Made by a program: the position numbers and the translations under genes. From UBA5859 sp041940025 (GTDB lineage: Bacteria; Pseudomonadota; Gammaproteobacteria; UBA5859), in NCBI GenBank assembly GCA_041940025.1, contig JBGTSY010000003.1:62001-126000 (forward strand): DNA of 64,000 nucleotides, read 5' to 3'. Positions 18,045 through 26,671 of this stretch are shown piece after piece. The notes below the pieces were generated by a model. That model was not told the origin of the DNA and did no database searches. It was given only the letters and a program-made list of their open reading frames with translations. The number at the start of each line of letters is the position of its first letter. Position 1 is the first letter of the stretch.

Positions 18045-20903
18045 ATGGATTCTATTTATATTCAAGGTGCACGAACCCACAATTTAAAAAATATCGATCT
18101 CGAACTCCCTCGCGACAAACTCATTGTGATCACAGGATTATCTGGCTCCGGAAAATCCTCGTTGGCATTCGATACTCTCTACGCCGAAGGCCAACGGCGA
18201 TATGTGGAGTCTCTGTCCGCCTATGCCAGACAATTTCTCTCGGTGATGGAAAAGCCAGACGTGGACCATATAGAAGGGCTCTCACCGGCGATCTCCATTG
18301 AACAAAAATCCACTTCCCATAATCCTCGCTCCACGGTGGGGACCATTACCGAAATTTACGACTATTTGCGATTACTATTTGCTCGAGTGGGTGAACCCCG
18401 CTGCCCCACCCATGGTCAACCCTTGAGCGCTCAAACCATCAGTGAGATGGTGGACAGAGTCTTGACCCTACCGGCGTCATCCAAATGGGTACTGTTGGCA
18501 CCAGTCGTCAAAGATAGAAAAGGAGAGCATTTACAGTTATTAGACGAACTGCGCATGCAGGGATTCGTACGGGCACAAATTGATGGCACGCTCACGGATC
18601 TCGATTCGCCACCAAAACTGGATTTACGCAAGAAACACTCAATTGATGTGGTGATCGATCGATTTAAGATCCGCGAAGATATCGCGCAAAGGCTGGCTGA
18701 ATCCTTTGAAACTGCACTTAGAGTTGGTGAAGGCGTTGCATTTGTTCAGCCCATGGATGAAACAGATCCAACCCCTATACTCTTTTCGGAAAACTTTGCC
18801 TGTCCCCATTGTGGTTACAGTCTATCTGAGCTGGAACCCAGACTGTTTTCTTTCAATAATCCTCATGGTGCCTGTGGTACGTGTGATGGCTTGGGGGTAA
18901 AAGAGTTTTTCAGCGAAGACGCGGTGGTGCGACATCCAGAGTTGAGTCTCGCAGAAGGTGCCATCCGTGGCTGGGACCGACGCAATGCTTACTACTATCA
19001 AATGCTCACCTCACTGGCACACCATTATCAATTTGATATCGATTTACCGTTCAGCGCACAACCTGAGGAAGTGAAGAAAACAGTTCTCTATGGCAGTGGT
19101 GAAGAGATCATAGAGTTCCGCTACTTGTCAGATAACGGTCGTGAGATGCGACGCAGTTACGTCTTCGAAGGCGTGATCCCCAATATGGAACGACGTTACC
19201 GCGATACCGATTCCAGCTCGATCAGAGAAGATCTGGCTAAATACATGGTACGCAAAGCCTGCCCCGATTGTCAGGGAACCCGCCTCAAAGAGAGTGCCCG
19301 CAATGTATTTGTGGCAGAACAGACCCTTGCTGATATCACGGCTTTAACCATTCGGCAGGCTCAGGATTTTTTTCAAAACTTAACGCTCTCAGGATGGCGT
19401 CGGGAAATTGCAGATAAAATTGTCAATGAAGTCAACGAACGTCTCAGTTTCTTAGTCAATGTGGGGTTGGATTACCTCACTCTGGCCCGTGAAGCGGGCA
19501 CCCTCTCTGGTGGGGAAGCCCAACGCATTCGATTGGCCAGCCAGATCGGTGCGGGACTGGTAGGCGTGATGTATATCTTAGATGAACCCAGCATCGGTCT
19601 GCATCAACGGGACAATCAGAGGTTGATAGATACGTTGATGCAATTACGCGAGCTGGGCAATACCGTGATTGTTGTCGAACACGATGAAGAAGCCATTCGC
19701 GCCGCTGATTTCATCATAGATATCGGTCCCGCGGCTGGGGTTCATGGAGGAGAGGTGATCGCAACCGGAACCGCCGAGGAAATTGAAGCGGAACCGCGCT
19801 CCCTCACCGGACAATATTTAAAGGGCGCAAAACGCATCGACATACCGGCTCACCGGCACAGCGCAAAACAGAACGAATGGCTGCGACTGGAAGGCGCCAA
19901 TGGGAACAATTTAAAATCACCACTGTTGCAGATCCCCACCGGCACGCTGACCTTGATCACTGGGGTATCGGGCTCAGGTAAATCGACCTTGATCAACGAA
20001 ACCCTCTATCGCATCGCAGCTAAAACTTTAAACGGTGCATCGGAGTTACCCGCGCCTTACAAAAAGATAGAGGGATTAGAATTTTTTGACAAAGTGGTCA
20101 ATATCGACCAAAGCCCGATTGGCCGCACGCCCAGATCGAACCCGGCCACATATACCGGCCTGTTTACACCGATAAGGGAATTGTTTGCCGCCACACAAGA
20201 ATCCAGAGCGCGAGGCTATTCACCTGGACGCTTTAGCTTTAATGTTAAAGGGGGCCGGTGCGAAGCCTGCCAAGGAGATGGGGATATAAAAGTAGAAATG
20301 CATTTTCTACCCGACCTCTATGTACCCTGCGATACCTGTGAAGGTAAAAGATACAATCGTGAAACTCTTGCTGTTCTGTATAAGGGCAAAAACATTCACG
20401 AAGTTTTGTCCATGACGGTAGAAGAGGCGAGAGACTTTTTCGATGCAGTGCCGGTATTGGCGCGTAAATTACAAACCCTGATAGACGTGGGACTGTCCTA
20501 CATTCAGTTGGGACAGAGTGCCATTACGTTATCCGGAGGAGAAGCGCAAAGAGTGAAACTCTCCAAAGAGCTCTCTAAACGGGATACCGGTAAAACACTC
20601 TATATATTGGACGAACCTACTACTGGGTTACACTTTCACGATATTGCACAGTTATTAGATGTGTTGACCCGGTTAAGGGATCATGGCAACACCGTTGTGG
20701 TCATCGAACATAACCTAGACGTCATCAAAGTAGCGGACTGGGTCATTGATCTCGGTCCAGAAGGGGGGGAAGGAGGAGGCAAAATCATTGCCACCGGTAC
20801 ACCAGAAGAGATCGCCACCTTAGAATCTTCACACACAGGCAGATTCCTGGCACAACTGTTAGCGTCAGTGGACGCCACTCATAAATTAACTGCATTAAAT
20901 TAA
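18045..20903 (+). CDS. uvrA: Excinuclease ABC subunit A
   Basis: UvrA is the damage-sensing ATPase that loads UvrB in nucleotide excision repair. The 952-residue protein contains two ABC ATPase modules: Walker A GLSGSGKS at 31-38 and GVSGSGKS near 640-647, each with a signature motif (LSGGEAQR). It also has two zinc modules (CPHC...CGTC near 250-280 and CEAC...CDTC near 740-765). Length and motif order are normal. Its TAA overlaps the TAA of the convergent BtuF-like gene. Confidence 0.97.
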   Translation: MDSIYIQGARTHNLKNIDLELPRDKLIVITGLSGSGKSSLAFDTLYAEGQRRYVESLSAYARQFLSVMEKPDVDHIEGLSPAISIEQKSTSHNPRSTVGTITEIYDYLRLLFARVGEPRCPTHGQPLSAQTISEMVDRVLTLPASSKWVLLAPVVKDRKGEHLQLLDELRMQGFVRAQIDGTLTDLDSPPKLDLRKKHSIDVVIDRFKIREDIAQRLAESFETALRVGEGVAFVQPMDETDPTPILFSENFACPHCGYSLSELEPRLFSFNNPHGACGTCDGLGVKEFFSEDAVVRHPELSLAEGAIRGWDRRNAYYYQMLTSLAHHYQFDIDLPFSAQPEEVKKTVLYGSGEEIIEFRYLSDNGREMRRSYVFEGVIPNMERRYRDTDSSSIREDLAKYMVRKACPDCQGTRLKESARNVFVAEQTLADITALTIRQAQDFFQNLTLSGWRREIADKIVNEVNERLSFLVNVGLDYLTLAREAGTLSGGEAQRIRLASQIGAGLVGVMYILDEPSIGLHQRDNQRLIDTLMQLRELGNTVIVVEHDEEAIRAADFIIDIGPAAGVHGGEVIATGTAEEIEAEPRSLTGQYLKGAKRIDIPAHRHSAKQNEWLRLEGANGNNLKSPLLQIPTGTLTLITGVSGSGKSTLINETLYRIAAKTLNGASELPAPYKKIEGLEFFDKVVNIDQSPIGRTPRSNPATYTGLFTPIRELFAATQESRARGYSPGRFSFNVKGGRCEACQGDGDIKVEMHFLPDLYVPCDTCEGKRYNRETLAVLYKGKNIHEVLSMTVEEARDFFDAVPVLARKLQTLIDVGLSYIQLGQSAITLSGGEAQRVKLSKELSKRDTGKTLYILDEPTTGLHFHDIAQLLDVLTRLRDHGNTVVVIEHNLDVIKVADWVIDLGPEGGEGGGKIIATGTPEEIATLESSHTGRFLAQLLASVDATHKLTALN

Positions 20904-21880
20904 TTGGCTCTTATTCGAACCTCATGGATTTTTTCACAAGTCGCTTCTATTCCTTGCAATAGACGGAAACCCGTACGGCTCAAGTTATCTGCTTGCACAT
21001 ACGCATAAGCCGGTCGCTTGAGACCGGTGAGTGCGGGCCAATGAACATATTTAAAGAAGTCATCGCCGGACATGTTCATCTGAGTAGATAAAATCAATTG
21101 TGGCGAACGCGTGACCAATGCCTCCAAGTCAATGATCGGCGTTAAACTGGCCAACTCGGCAAATATATTACGCCCACCGCAAAGTTCTATCACATCATTA
21201 ATAATATGATTGCCATTGACTGTCATCAATGGATTGGGCCAGGTTAAGTAAAATACCTCTATTTTGGGCAGATCTTGGTATTGCCTTCGCAGCATGCTGA
21301 CTCTATTTTCGAAGGGTTGCAACTGTTGAGGCAGTTTTTCTTGCGCGCCCAACAACTGCGCCACTCGGGTAATTTCCGCAGAGAATTCATTCAATCGCCC
21401 CACGTGGGAGGCGTAAACGGTCAACCCCAGTGCTTCTAATTTTTCAATCGCTTTTGTCGGCGTGCCTGTGTGCCAGGCGAGAATGAGATCAGGCTGTAGC
21501 CTGATGATGGCTTCATAATCCAGGGTGATGCCATCCCCGACTTTTGGTATGTTTTGTGCTGCCGCGGGAAAATCACTGTAGGCCACCGTGGCCACTAAAG
21601 CCTCTTGCTTCTCAAGAGCGTACAGCCATTCAGTCAGGTGAGGCGCAAGCGTCAGGATTCGGGTAGGATCCGCACTGAATCGGACTTGCACACCACGTGC
21701 ATCGGTAACGGTAGCGGCCAAAAGAGAACCAGACAGAAGCAAATAACTACACAATAGTAAAATGTTGCAAATCGATCTAAGTTGAAAAATGGTGTCGCAA
21801 CCTGGTCCAATTAAAAGATTCTCCAGGATCGGTTTTTCGATCTGGCGCAATGTGCTGGTGTCCAACAATCTGCTGTGCAT
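20900..21880 (-). CDS. BtuF-like periplasmic cobalamin-binding protein
   Basis: A helical-backbone periplasmic binding protein like BtuF, which hands vitamin B12 to BtuCD. The conserved core begins ATVTDARGVQVRF and includes PTRILTLAPHLTEWL and YEAIIRLQPDLILAW. A hydrophobic signal segment (residues 36-55, ending SGSLLAA) precedes it. The only in-frame ATG is at 21880, 104 bp inside ampD, and would put an odd 34-residue leader before the signal. A TTG at 21754 or an ATT at 21790 would give a normal signal peptide, so the real start is uncertain. No btuC or btuD is next to it. Solitary copies near ampD may act with a distant permease. Confidence 0.82.
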   Translation of the reverse strand: MHSRLLDTSTLRQIEKPILENLLIGPGCDTIFQLRSICNILLLCSYLLLSGSLLAATVTDARGVQVRFSADPTRILTLAPHLTEWLYALEKQEALVATVAYSDFPAAAQNIPKVGDGITLDYEAIIRLQPDLILAWHTGTPTKAIEKLEALGLTVYASHVGRLNEFSAEITRVAQLLGAQEKLPQQLQPFENRVSMLRRQYQDLPKIEVFYLTWPNPLMTVNGNHIINDVIELCGGRNIFAELASLTPIIDLEALVTRSPQLILSTQMNMSGDDFFKYVHWPALTGLKRPAYAYVQADNLSRTGFRLLQGIEATCEKIHEVRIRAN

Positions 21881-22322
21881 TTAGCTTGGGATAATACTGG
21901 ATCAGACAGTCCAATACTGCAAAAAGTGTTTTATATTGCGCGTCACTGTAGGCAATATGGTCACAGCCTTCCAATTCTATCCCAATAGAAAAATCATTAC
22001 AGGCAATTCGACCTTGATAGCAAGATTGTCCCGCATGCCAAGCACGCCGATGAAAAGGCACGAACTGAATGATACTCCCCTGACGTTCGATCAACAGATG
22101 AGATGAAACACGCAAATGTGCAATCGATTTATAATAGGGATGTTTATCCGTATCCAATTGATTACAAAATAGATGGATGATGTCTTCGCCGCCAAACTCA
22201 TTGGGGGGCAAACTAATATTGTGTAACACGATAAGATCCACGGCACTATCCGTTGGGCGATCGTCTGCATTTGGAGATTCAATGCGACGCACTGGATCTA
22301 ACCAACCTGAAATGATTTTCAT
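21777..22322 (-). CDS. ampD: 1,6-anhydro-N-acetylmuramyl-L-alanine amidase AmpD
   Basis: AmpD is a cytoplasmic zinc amidase of peptidoglycan recycling that cuts the stem peptide from anhydro-muropeptides and so keeps AmpR-type induction low. With the ATG at 22322 the 181-residue protein has the zinc ligands H34, H155 and D165 and the catalytic E116 and K163 (DRKTDPG), close to E. coli AmpD numbering. A GTG one codon upstream is possible. There is no signal peptide, which fits AmpD rather than AmiD. No ampE follows; a BtuF-like gene does. Confidence 0.95.
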   Translation of the reverse strand: MKIISGWLDPVRRIESPNADDRPTDSAVDLIVLHNISLPPNEFGGEDIIHLFCNQLDTDKHPYYKSIAHLRVSSHLLIERQGSIIQFVPFHRRAWHAGQSCYQGRIACNDFSIGIELEGCDHIAYSDAQYKTLFAVLDCLIQYYPKLNAQQIVGHQHIAPDRKTDPGESFNWTRLRHHFST

Positions 22323-22349
22323 CACATTTTAATTCTATGGGTTTCTACT

Positions 22350-23792
22350 TTAGTGGACCATCACCAGATCTAATGACTTTTCATCCTGTAATGAACTATA
22401 TTCTTGTTCTAACATACGAATTGTTTTTTCCTTACGCGTATGGCTAAATGCGACAAAATTAAAGCCCGTCTGAATGTCCTGCACCAGCTGGTTGAACTGA
22501 CCCTCCGCAGTCATAGACTGCACGCCGGATCGATCCTGGTGAAATATATTAGCGATATTGTGCAATACGTGAAGCGACCAAATAAAATTTTGACCGTCGG
22601 CCCCTTCTCTTTCTAACAGAGCATTCATCACCCAACTCCAAGACTCGATAATAAACTGGCTCACCGGCTGGCTAAGATCGTAGTTTTCTAAAATGCGATT
22701 AATGATGGTGCACACATAAGCCTCATACTCATTGAGTTCAATGGTCGCTTTATCCTGATATAGACCAGCTATGCCTTTACCGTCTTCTCCTGGTTCTTCC
22801 AAAACAGGATACAGTTTTTTTAAATGCTTTTGAATATAGGCATGTAAACTAGAGCGCGCATCGACAAAGACATTGGCATTTCCCTTATAGGCTTCCAGAA
22901 GTTCATCGATGATCTGTGTCAGCGCCTGAAGAAATGCCTGCCCATCAAAATCTTTATCAGGATCGTGGTCGAGACACAGCTCACACACCTCTTTAATTAG
23001 TTTTCTGGCGGGATGTTGTTTACGTGTCAAAAAACTCTTATCCGTGCGCACACTGTCGACTAATGGAGACTGCAATCGCCGTATTTGTAACTGTAATTTT
23101 GGGTGCACTGGTGCGTTTTCCAAAATGTAATCAAATACTAAAGTCACGACACCCTGTAGCGCCTCAGTTTGATCCCATTGATTCTTTTGTCTCTTCTGTT
23201 TGCTGTCAGCATGCCATTCTAAGTGGCGATAAAGATTCACGCTATGGGACAGCACTTCTGTTTCAAAGCAATCAAAGAGTAACGGGCGAAAATCATTGCA
23301 TACATCAACCGAATCTAAGGAGGCGAGAAAACACCTCAATAAGGGTTTAGGTGCCAATGGAAAATCTTCCAATGTGGCATTAGCCGGCAAGATAGATTGA
23401 ACCTGTTGCCATAGGACGCTTGACTCTTTCTGTTGTAGTAGCTGGATCCGTCCCAACCTCTCCCGATGACTGGCTTTGATTACTTGATCATAAAGGGAAA
23501 TTTTTTGCTGTGTCGCATCATCGATATCCTCATCTTTCAAATCAGCCACACCGAAAGCAGAAGTTGCCACCTCATCTAAAAATTCAGATAACCAGCGATC
23601 TTGGATCTGGGTAATGTGCGCGATTCCGGCCAACCATTTCTGTTTTCCGGAGGTATCTGAGAGACTGTGCGCGTGGCGCTGCATCAGTTTATGCTGTTCC
23701 AATAGAAATTGCTCAAATAAGTGACGCAGTGACGGCTGTATGGCCAGCCAAATTTCACTTAAAAATTGAGAATATGCGGAGGCTGCCCTCAT
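22350..23792 (-). CDS. DUF1631 family protein
   Basis: A 480-residue soluble, largely helical protein. It has the HPARKLIKEVCELC segment (near 262-275) characteristic of DUF1631 proteins, and a C-terminal helix with TRKEKTIRMLEQEY. As I recall, Pseudomonas members are longer (over 650 residues), so this may be a short form. The ends look natural and no frameshift is apparent. Function is unknown. It starts from an ATG at 23792 (a GTG lies one codon upstream) and sits between ampD and nadC. Confidence 0.7.
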   Translation of the reverse strand: MRAASAYSQFLSEIWLAIQPSLRHLFEQFLLEQHKLMQRHAHSLSDTSGKQKWLAGIAHITQIQDRWLSEFLDEVATSAFGVADLKDEDIDDATQQKISLYDQVIKASHRERLGRIQLLQQKESSVLWQQVQSILPANATLEDFPLAPKPLLRCFLASLDSVDVCNDFRPLLFDCFETEVLSHSVNLYRHLEWHADSKQKRQKNQWDQTEALQGVVTLVFDYILENAPVHPKLQLQIRRLQSPLVDSVRTDKSFLTRKQHPARKLIKEVCELCLDHDPDKDFDGQAFLQALTQIIDELLEAYKGNANVFVDARSSLHAYIQKHLKKLYPVLEEPGEDGKGIAGLYQDKATIELNEYEAYVCTIINRILENYDLSQPVSQFIIESWSWVMNALLEREGADGQNFIWSLHVLHNIANIFHQDRSGVQSMTAEGQFNQLVQDIQTGFNFVAFSHTRKEKTIRMLEQEYSSLQDEKSLDLVMVH

Positions 23793-23887
23793 CACGTCAA
23801 CAAAAATCCTGTGCTAATAAATATCATGATACCTAATTCATATATCGGCCTGCGGAACGAGAGTTAGGCACCTGACGCATGCCGAAT

Positions 23888-23905
23888 GTGTGATGGCGTT
23901 CACAC
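23888..23905. promoter_or_regulatory. Inverted repeat upstream of nadC (1)
   Basis: GTGTGA and TCACAC form a 6-bp inverted repeat with a 6-bp loop in the 193-bp gap between the DUF1631 gene and nadC, about 85 bp before the nadC start. It may be an operator or a leader hairpin; the family of any binding protein is unknown. Confidence 0.35.
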
Positions 23906-23922
23906 ACTGCCGGTGAGTATCG

Positions 23923-23937
23923 CGCCCAATTTGGGCG
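23923..23937. promoter_or_regulatory. Inverted repeat upstream of nadC (2)
   Basis: A perfect 7-bp palindrome with a 1-bp centre (CGCCCAA, T, TTGGGCG) lies 51 bp upstream of nadC. Its compact symmetry suits a dimeric repressor site better than a hairpin. The regulator is not identified. Confidence 0.4.
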
Positions 23938-23988
23938 GGACGACAGAAACTGCTGCACGGGCGCCGTAAATTAAATAAACTTACTTTT

Positions 23989-24843
23989 ATGACGACAGAT
24001 CCCTCTAAACAATTACCTTTAGATGAGATACGACGCAATGTTCAATGTGCTCTGGAAGAGGATGTGGGCACAGGAGATATCAGCGCCGTTCTGATCCCCT
24101 CGGTGCGACAGTCCCAAGCCCGCATTATCGCCCGGGAGAGCGCGATTCTAGCTGGACGGGCCTGGGCAGAGGAAACCTTTCAACAGACGGACCCAGCAAT
24201 CCAGCTTGACTGGCACTTCAAAGATGGAGAAGCAATCGCAGCAAATGAGTCCATTTGTGAGATCCAGGGCCCCGCTCAAGGCATCCTCACTGCTGAACGA
24301 ACTGCGCTAAACTTTTTGCAAACCCTATCGGCGGTGGCCACTCAAACCGCACACTACGTGCAGCTGGTGGCAGAAACCGGAGTAGTCATACTAGATACCA
24401 GAAAAACCATACCTGGACTACGAACTGCGCAAAAATATGCGGTGCACTGTGGCGGTGGACACAATCATCGCATGGGGCTATTTGATGCCTACCTCATCAA
24501 GGAAAACCACATTCGTGCAGCCGGCGGCATAGAAATGGCAATTGCTCAGGCAAGAGCCAATCAGCCTGATGCGCCCATAGAAATCGAAGTGGAAAACCTA
24601 GAGGAACTCTCTCAAGCCTTAGCGCTTGGGGTCACACAAATTTTATTGGATAACTTTACATTGGAGATGTTGGTGGAAGCGGTAAAGATCAATCAGGGAC
24701 GAGCGAGATTAGAAGCTTCAGGCGGGATAAAAGAGTCAACTGTGCGCCAGATCGCCGGTACCGGAATTGACGCCATTTCCATTGGTGCCTTAACTAAAAA
24801 TATTCAAGCTACCGATTTTTCTCTACTGTTTGAAGTCACTTAA
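23989..24843 (+). CDS. nadC: Nicotinate-nucleotide pyrophosphorylase (quinolinate phosphoribosyltransferase)
   Basis: NadC converts quinolinate and PRPP to nicotinate mononucleotide, the step after NadA. The 284-residue product shows EEDVGTGDIS (near 24-33), the active-site blocks TAERTALNFLQ and DTRKTIPGLR, GGGHNHRMGL, then KENHI and EVEN, and the phosphate-binding EASGGI and GIDAISIGALT near the C-terminus. It lies near ampD and pilBCD as in Pseudomonas, and overlaps the convergent BASS transporter by 4 bp. Confidence 0.96.
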   Translation: MTTDPSKQLPLDEIRRNVQCALEEDVGTGDISAVLIPSVRQSQARIIARESAILAGRAWAEETFQQTDPAIQLDWHFKDGEAIAANESICEIQGPAQGILTAERTALNFLQTLSAVATQTAHYVQLVAETGVVILDTRKTIPGLRTAQKYAVHCGGGHNHRMGLFDAYLIKENHIRAAGGIEMAIAQARANQPDAPIEIEVENLEELSQALALGVTQILLDNFTLEMLVEAVKINQGRARLEASGGIKESTVRQIAGTGIDAISIGALTKNIQATDFSLLFEVT

Positions 24844-25793
24844 CTGACAGATCCAGAATGAGAAGAGGTTTTCTGAGGAACAGGTGTACGCCAGATCCCT
24901 GCCAATAGGCTACCCATCAAACAGTGGACAACACTTGAGATAGCGCTTGGGATCGCAACCACCGGATCGGCAAAATTATTTCTTGCCAATACTGCCCCCA
25001 GTCCGGAATTCTGCATGCCCACCTCAATTGAGATCGTGCGCGCCACTATTGACTCCCGCGTCAGTCGCCACGCAACCAGATATGCAACCGTAAAACCCAA
25101 AGTGTGCAGACAAAAAACTGCCCAAATCAGACTCAAACCGGAAGTTATGATCCGTTGCTGTCCGGAGCCAATAATACTTGCGACAATGAGAACGATGGCA
25201 ATCACGGCGATAGCAGGTGCCACAATCTGTACCCGCGCGGTGAATCCTGGCGCATAGCGATTCAACAGAACGCCTAAACAGAGCGGAAATAACACCACCT
25301 GCACAGTATTGATAAATAATCCCCAGGCGCTCACCTCCACTCTTTCGCCCACTAACACCGTCGTCAACAAAGGTGTCATGAGCACTGCAAATAAGGTAGA
25401 GATTGCCGTCATCGACACCGACAGCGCAACATTTGCACCCGCCAAAAAGCAAATCACATTGGATGCAGTGCCTCCCGGACAACAGGCCACTAAAATCAAG
25501 CCAGCCGCCAGAAAAGCCGGTAATTGAAATACAGTCGCTATCATCCAACCAAAAAGTGGCATCAACAGAAATTGCAGTCCCACTCCCAGAGCAACCCATG
25601 TTGGATAGCGTAGAATATTTTTGAAATCCTCAATGGTCAGGGTCAGCCCCATGCCGAGCATAATCACCCCAAGACCCAGGGTGATATATAACCCACTAAA
25701 CCAAGTGAAAAGTTCCGGCTCAATGAGTGCAAGTACACTCGCAACTAACACCCAAAGAGGGAAAGCGTTGGTAAAGAGTGTCAGCCAGCGCAT
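24840..25793 (-). CDS. Bile acid:sodium symporter (BASS) family transporter
   Basis: A 317-residue membrane protein of about nine or ten helices, of the BASS/SBF superfamily. It has the conserved CCPGGTASNVICFLAGANVAL (near 104-124) and EVGMQNSGLGAVLA (near 263-276) cores, which form the two sodium sites. I chose the ATG at 25793, which has GGTGGAG 5 bp upstream; a GTG four codons earlier is weaker. Bacterial members carry organic acids, pantoate and similar anions; the substrate here is unknown. It occupies part of the interval between nadC and the tRNA next to pilBCD. Confidence 0.88.
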   Translation of the reverse strand: MRWLTLFTNAFPLWVLVASVLALIEPELFTWFSGLYITLGLGVIMLGMGLTLTIEDFKNILRYPTWVALGVGLQFLLMPLFGWMIATVFQLPAFLAAGLILVACCPGGTASNVICFLAGANVALSVSMTAISTLFAVLMTPLLTTVLVGERVEVSAWGLFINTVQVVLFPLCLGVLLNRYAPGFTARVQIVAPAIAVIAIVLIVASIIGSGQQRIITSGLSLIWAVFCLHTLGFTVAYLVAWRLTRESIVARTISIEVGMQNSGLGAVLARNNFADPVVAIPSAISSVVHCLMGSLLAGIWRTPVPQKTSSHSGSVS

Positions 25794-25843
25794 CTTGCAC
25801 TCCACCTTTCATGTACACAGTTGTGGATTGGAAAACAGGCAGG

Positions 25844-25919
25844 TGGTGCCGGAGAGAGGAATCGAACCCCCGACCTTTTCATTACGAATGAATTGCTCTA
25901 CCGACTGAGCTACTCCGGC
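25844..25919 (-). tRNA. tRNA-Thr (anticodon CGT)
   Basis: A 76-nt cloverleaf on the minus strand with encoded CCA. The acceptor stem GCCGGAG pairs perfectly with CTCCGGC. The D arm is GCTC/GAGC with GG in the loop, and the anticodon loop TTCGTAA gives anticodon CGT. The T arm GGGGG/CCTCT (two G-T wobbles) encloses TTCGATT. It decodes ACG. A tRNA-Thr next to pilB is also the arrangement in Pseudomonas aeruginosa, where it borders the variable pilin locus. Confidence 0.95.
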
Positions 25920-25986
25920 AAAAGAGCGCTCGAGTATAAGGATAAAATAGCAGAGAAACAAGGGCTTGGATAATCTAAACTCGTCC

Positions 25987-26427
25987 TCAGTCCTTTATAT
26001 CAGAATCACAGATACGAATCACAACATCGATTCCAGCGGCCTCAGTGCCATTCGGTAGCGGCGGCAATCGACTGATTGTGACATCCGTAGAGGGCACATC
26101 CGTTAACTGCCCGGTGTTCAGGTGATAAAAGTGGTGATGGGGCATCACATTGGTGTCATAAAAAAGACGGTTTCCCTCCACCCAAATGGGTCTTAGTAGT
26201 TTGCGTTTTGCGAACAGACCTAAGGTGTTGTAAACAGTCGCCTTAGACACCGTCGAACCCCGAGAATTGACCGAGCGCAATACATCTTCAGCGGTTAAAT
26301 GTTGATTCTTACCAAACAACAGGCGAGCGATTTCGATGCGCTGAGCAGTGGGTTGGATTTGCCGCTCGCGCAAATAGTTTCCAAGTGATTCGAAAGAGAG
26401 TGGGTAAGATTCGCTTTTTAGATCCAT
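25987..26427 (-). CDS. Fur-family transcriptional regulator, Irr-like
   Basis: The 146-residue protein has a Fur-type winged helix (about 12-85: RERQIQPTAQRIEIARLLF, SKATVYNTLGLF) followed by a dimerisation domain with a histidine-rich metal site (MPHHHFYHLNTGQ, near 94-106). It lacks the two CxxC structural-zinc motifs of typical Fur. HHH with a non-cysteine ...TG context resembles the haem-responsive Irr subgroup. That suggests iron or haem control but is inference. It is divergent from pilB across 244 bp, and its targets are unknown. Confidence 0.85.
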   Translation of the reverse strand: MDLKSESYPLSFESLGNYLRERQIQPTAQRIEIARLLFGKNQHLTAEDVLRSVNSRGSTVSKATVYNTLGLFAKRKLLRPIWVEGNRLFYDTNVMPHHHFYHLNTGQLTDVPSTDVTISRLPPLPNGTEAAGIDVVIRICDSDIKD

Positions 26428-26671
26428 CTCTATGATATATCAAAGTTATCTTCAGTTGTCCAAACTCTGTTCAACCGACCAAGGGCGCTTCAGAGGATGC
26501 CGCTGATGCCGCTAGCAATTTTAGTACTAAAGGTTCAATAGTGATCCTGTGCCTGTTGGATGATGGGGATTCCGCATTTTTGAGAACCCGTGATGTCAAT
26601 CAATTTGCGCCACGGAGAATAAATCACCCAACCGGAAATACAAAGTGATGACAAGGAAAACTTAAGACTAC

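Noticed and set aside
25024..25599. 191-codon minus-strand frame inside the BASS gene
   Set aside because: It is a shadow frame of the real transporter gene, rich in Cys, Ser and His with no coherent domain.
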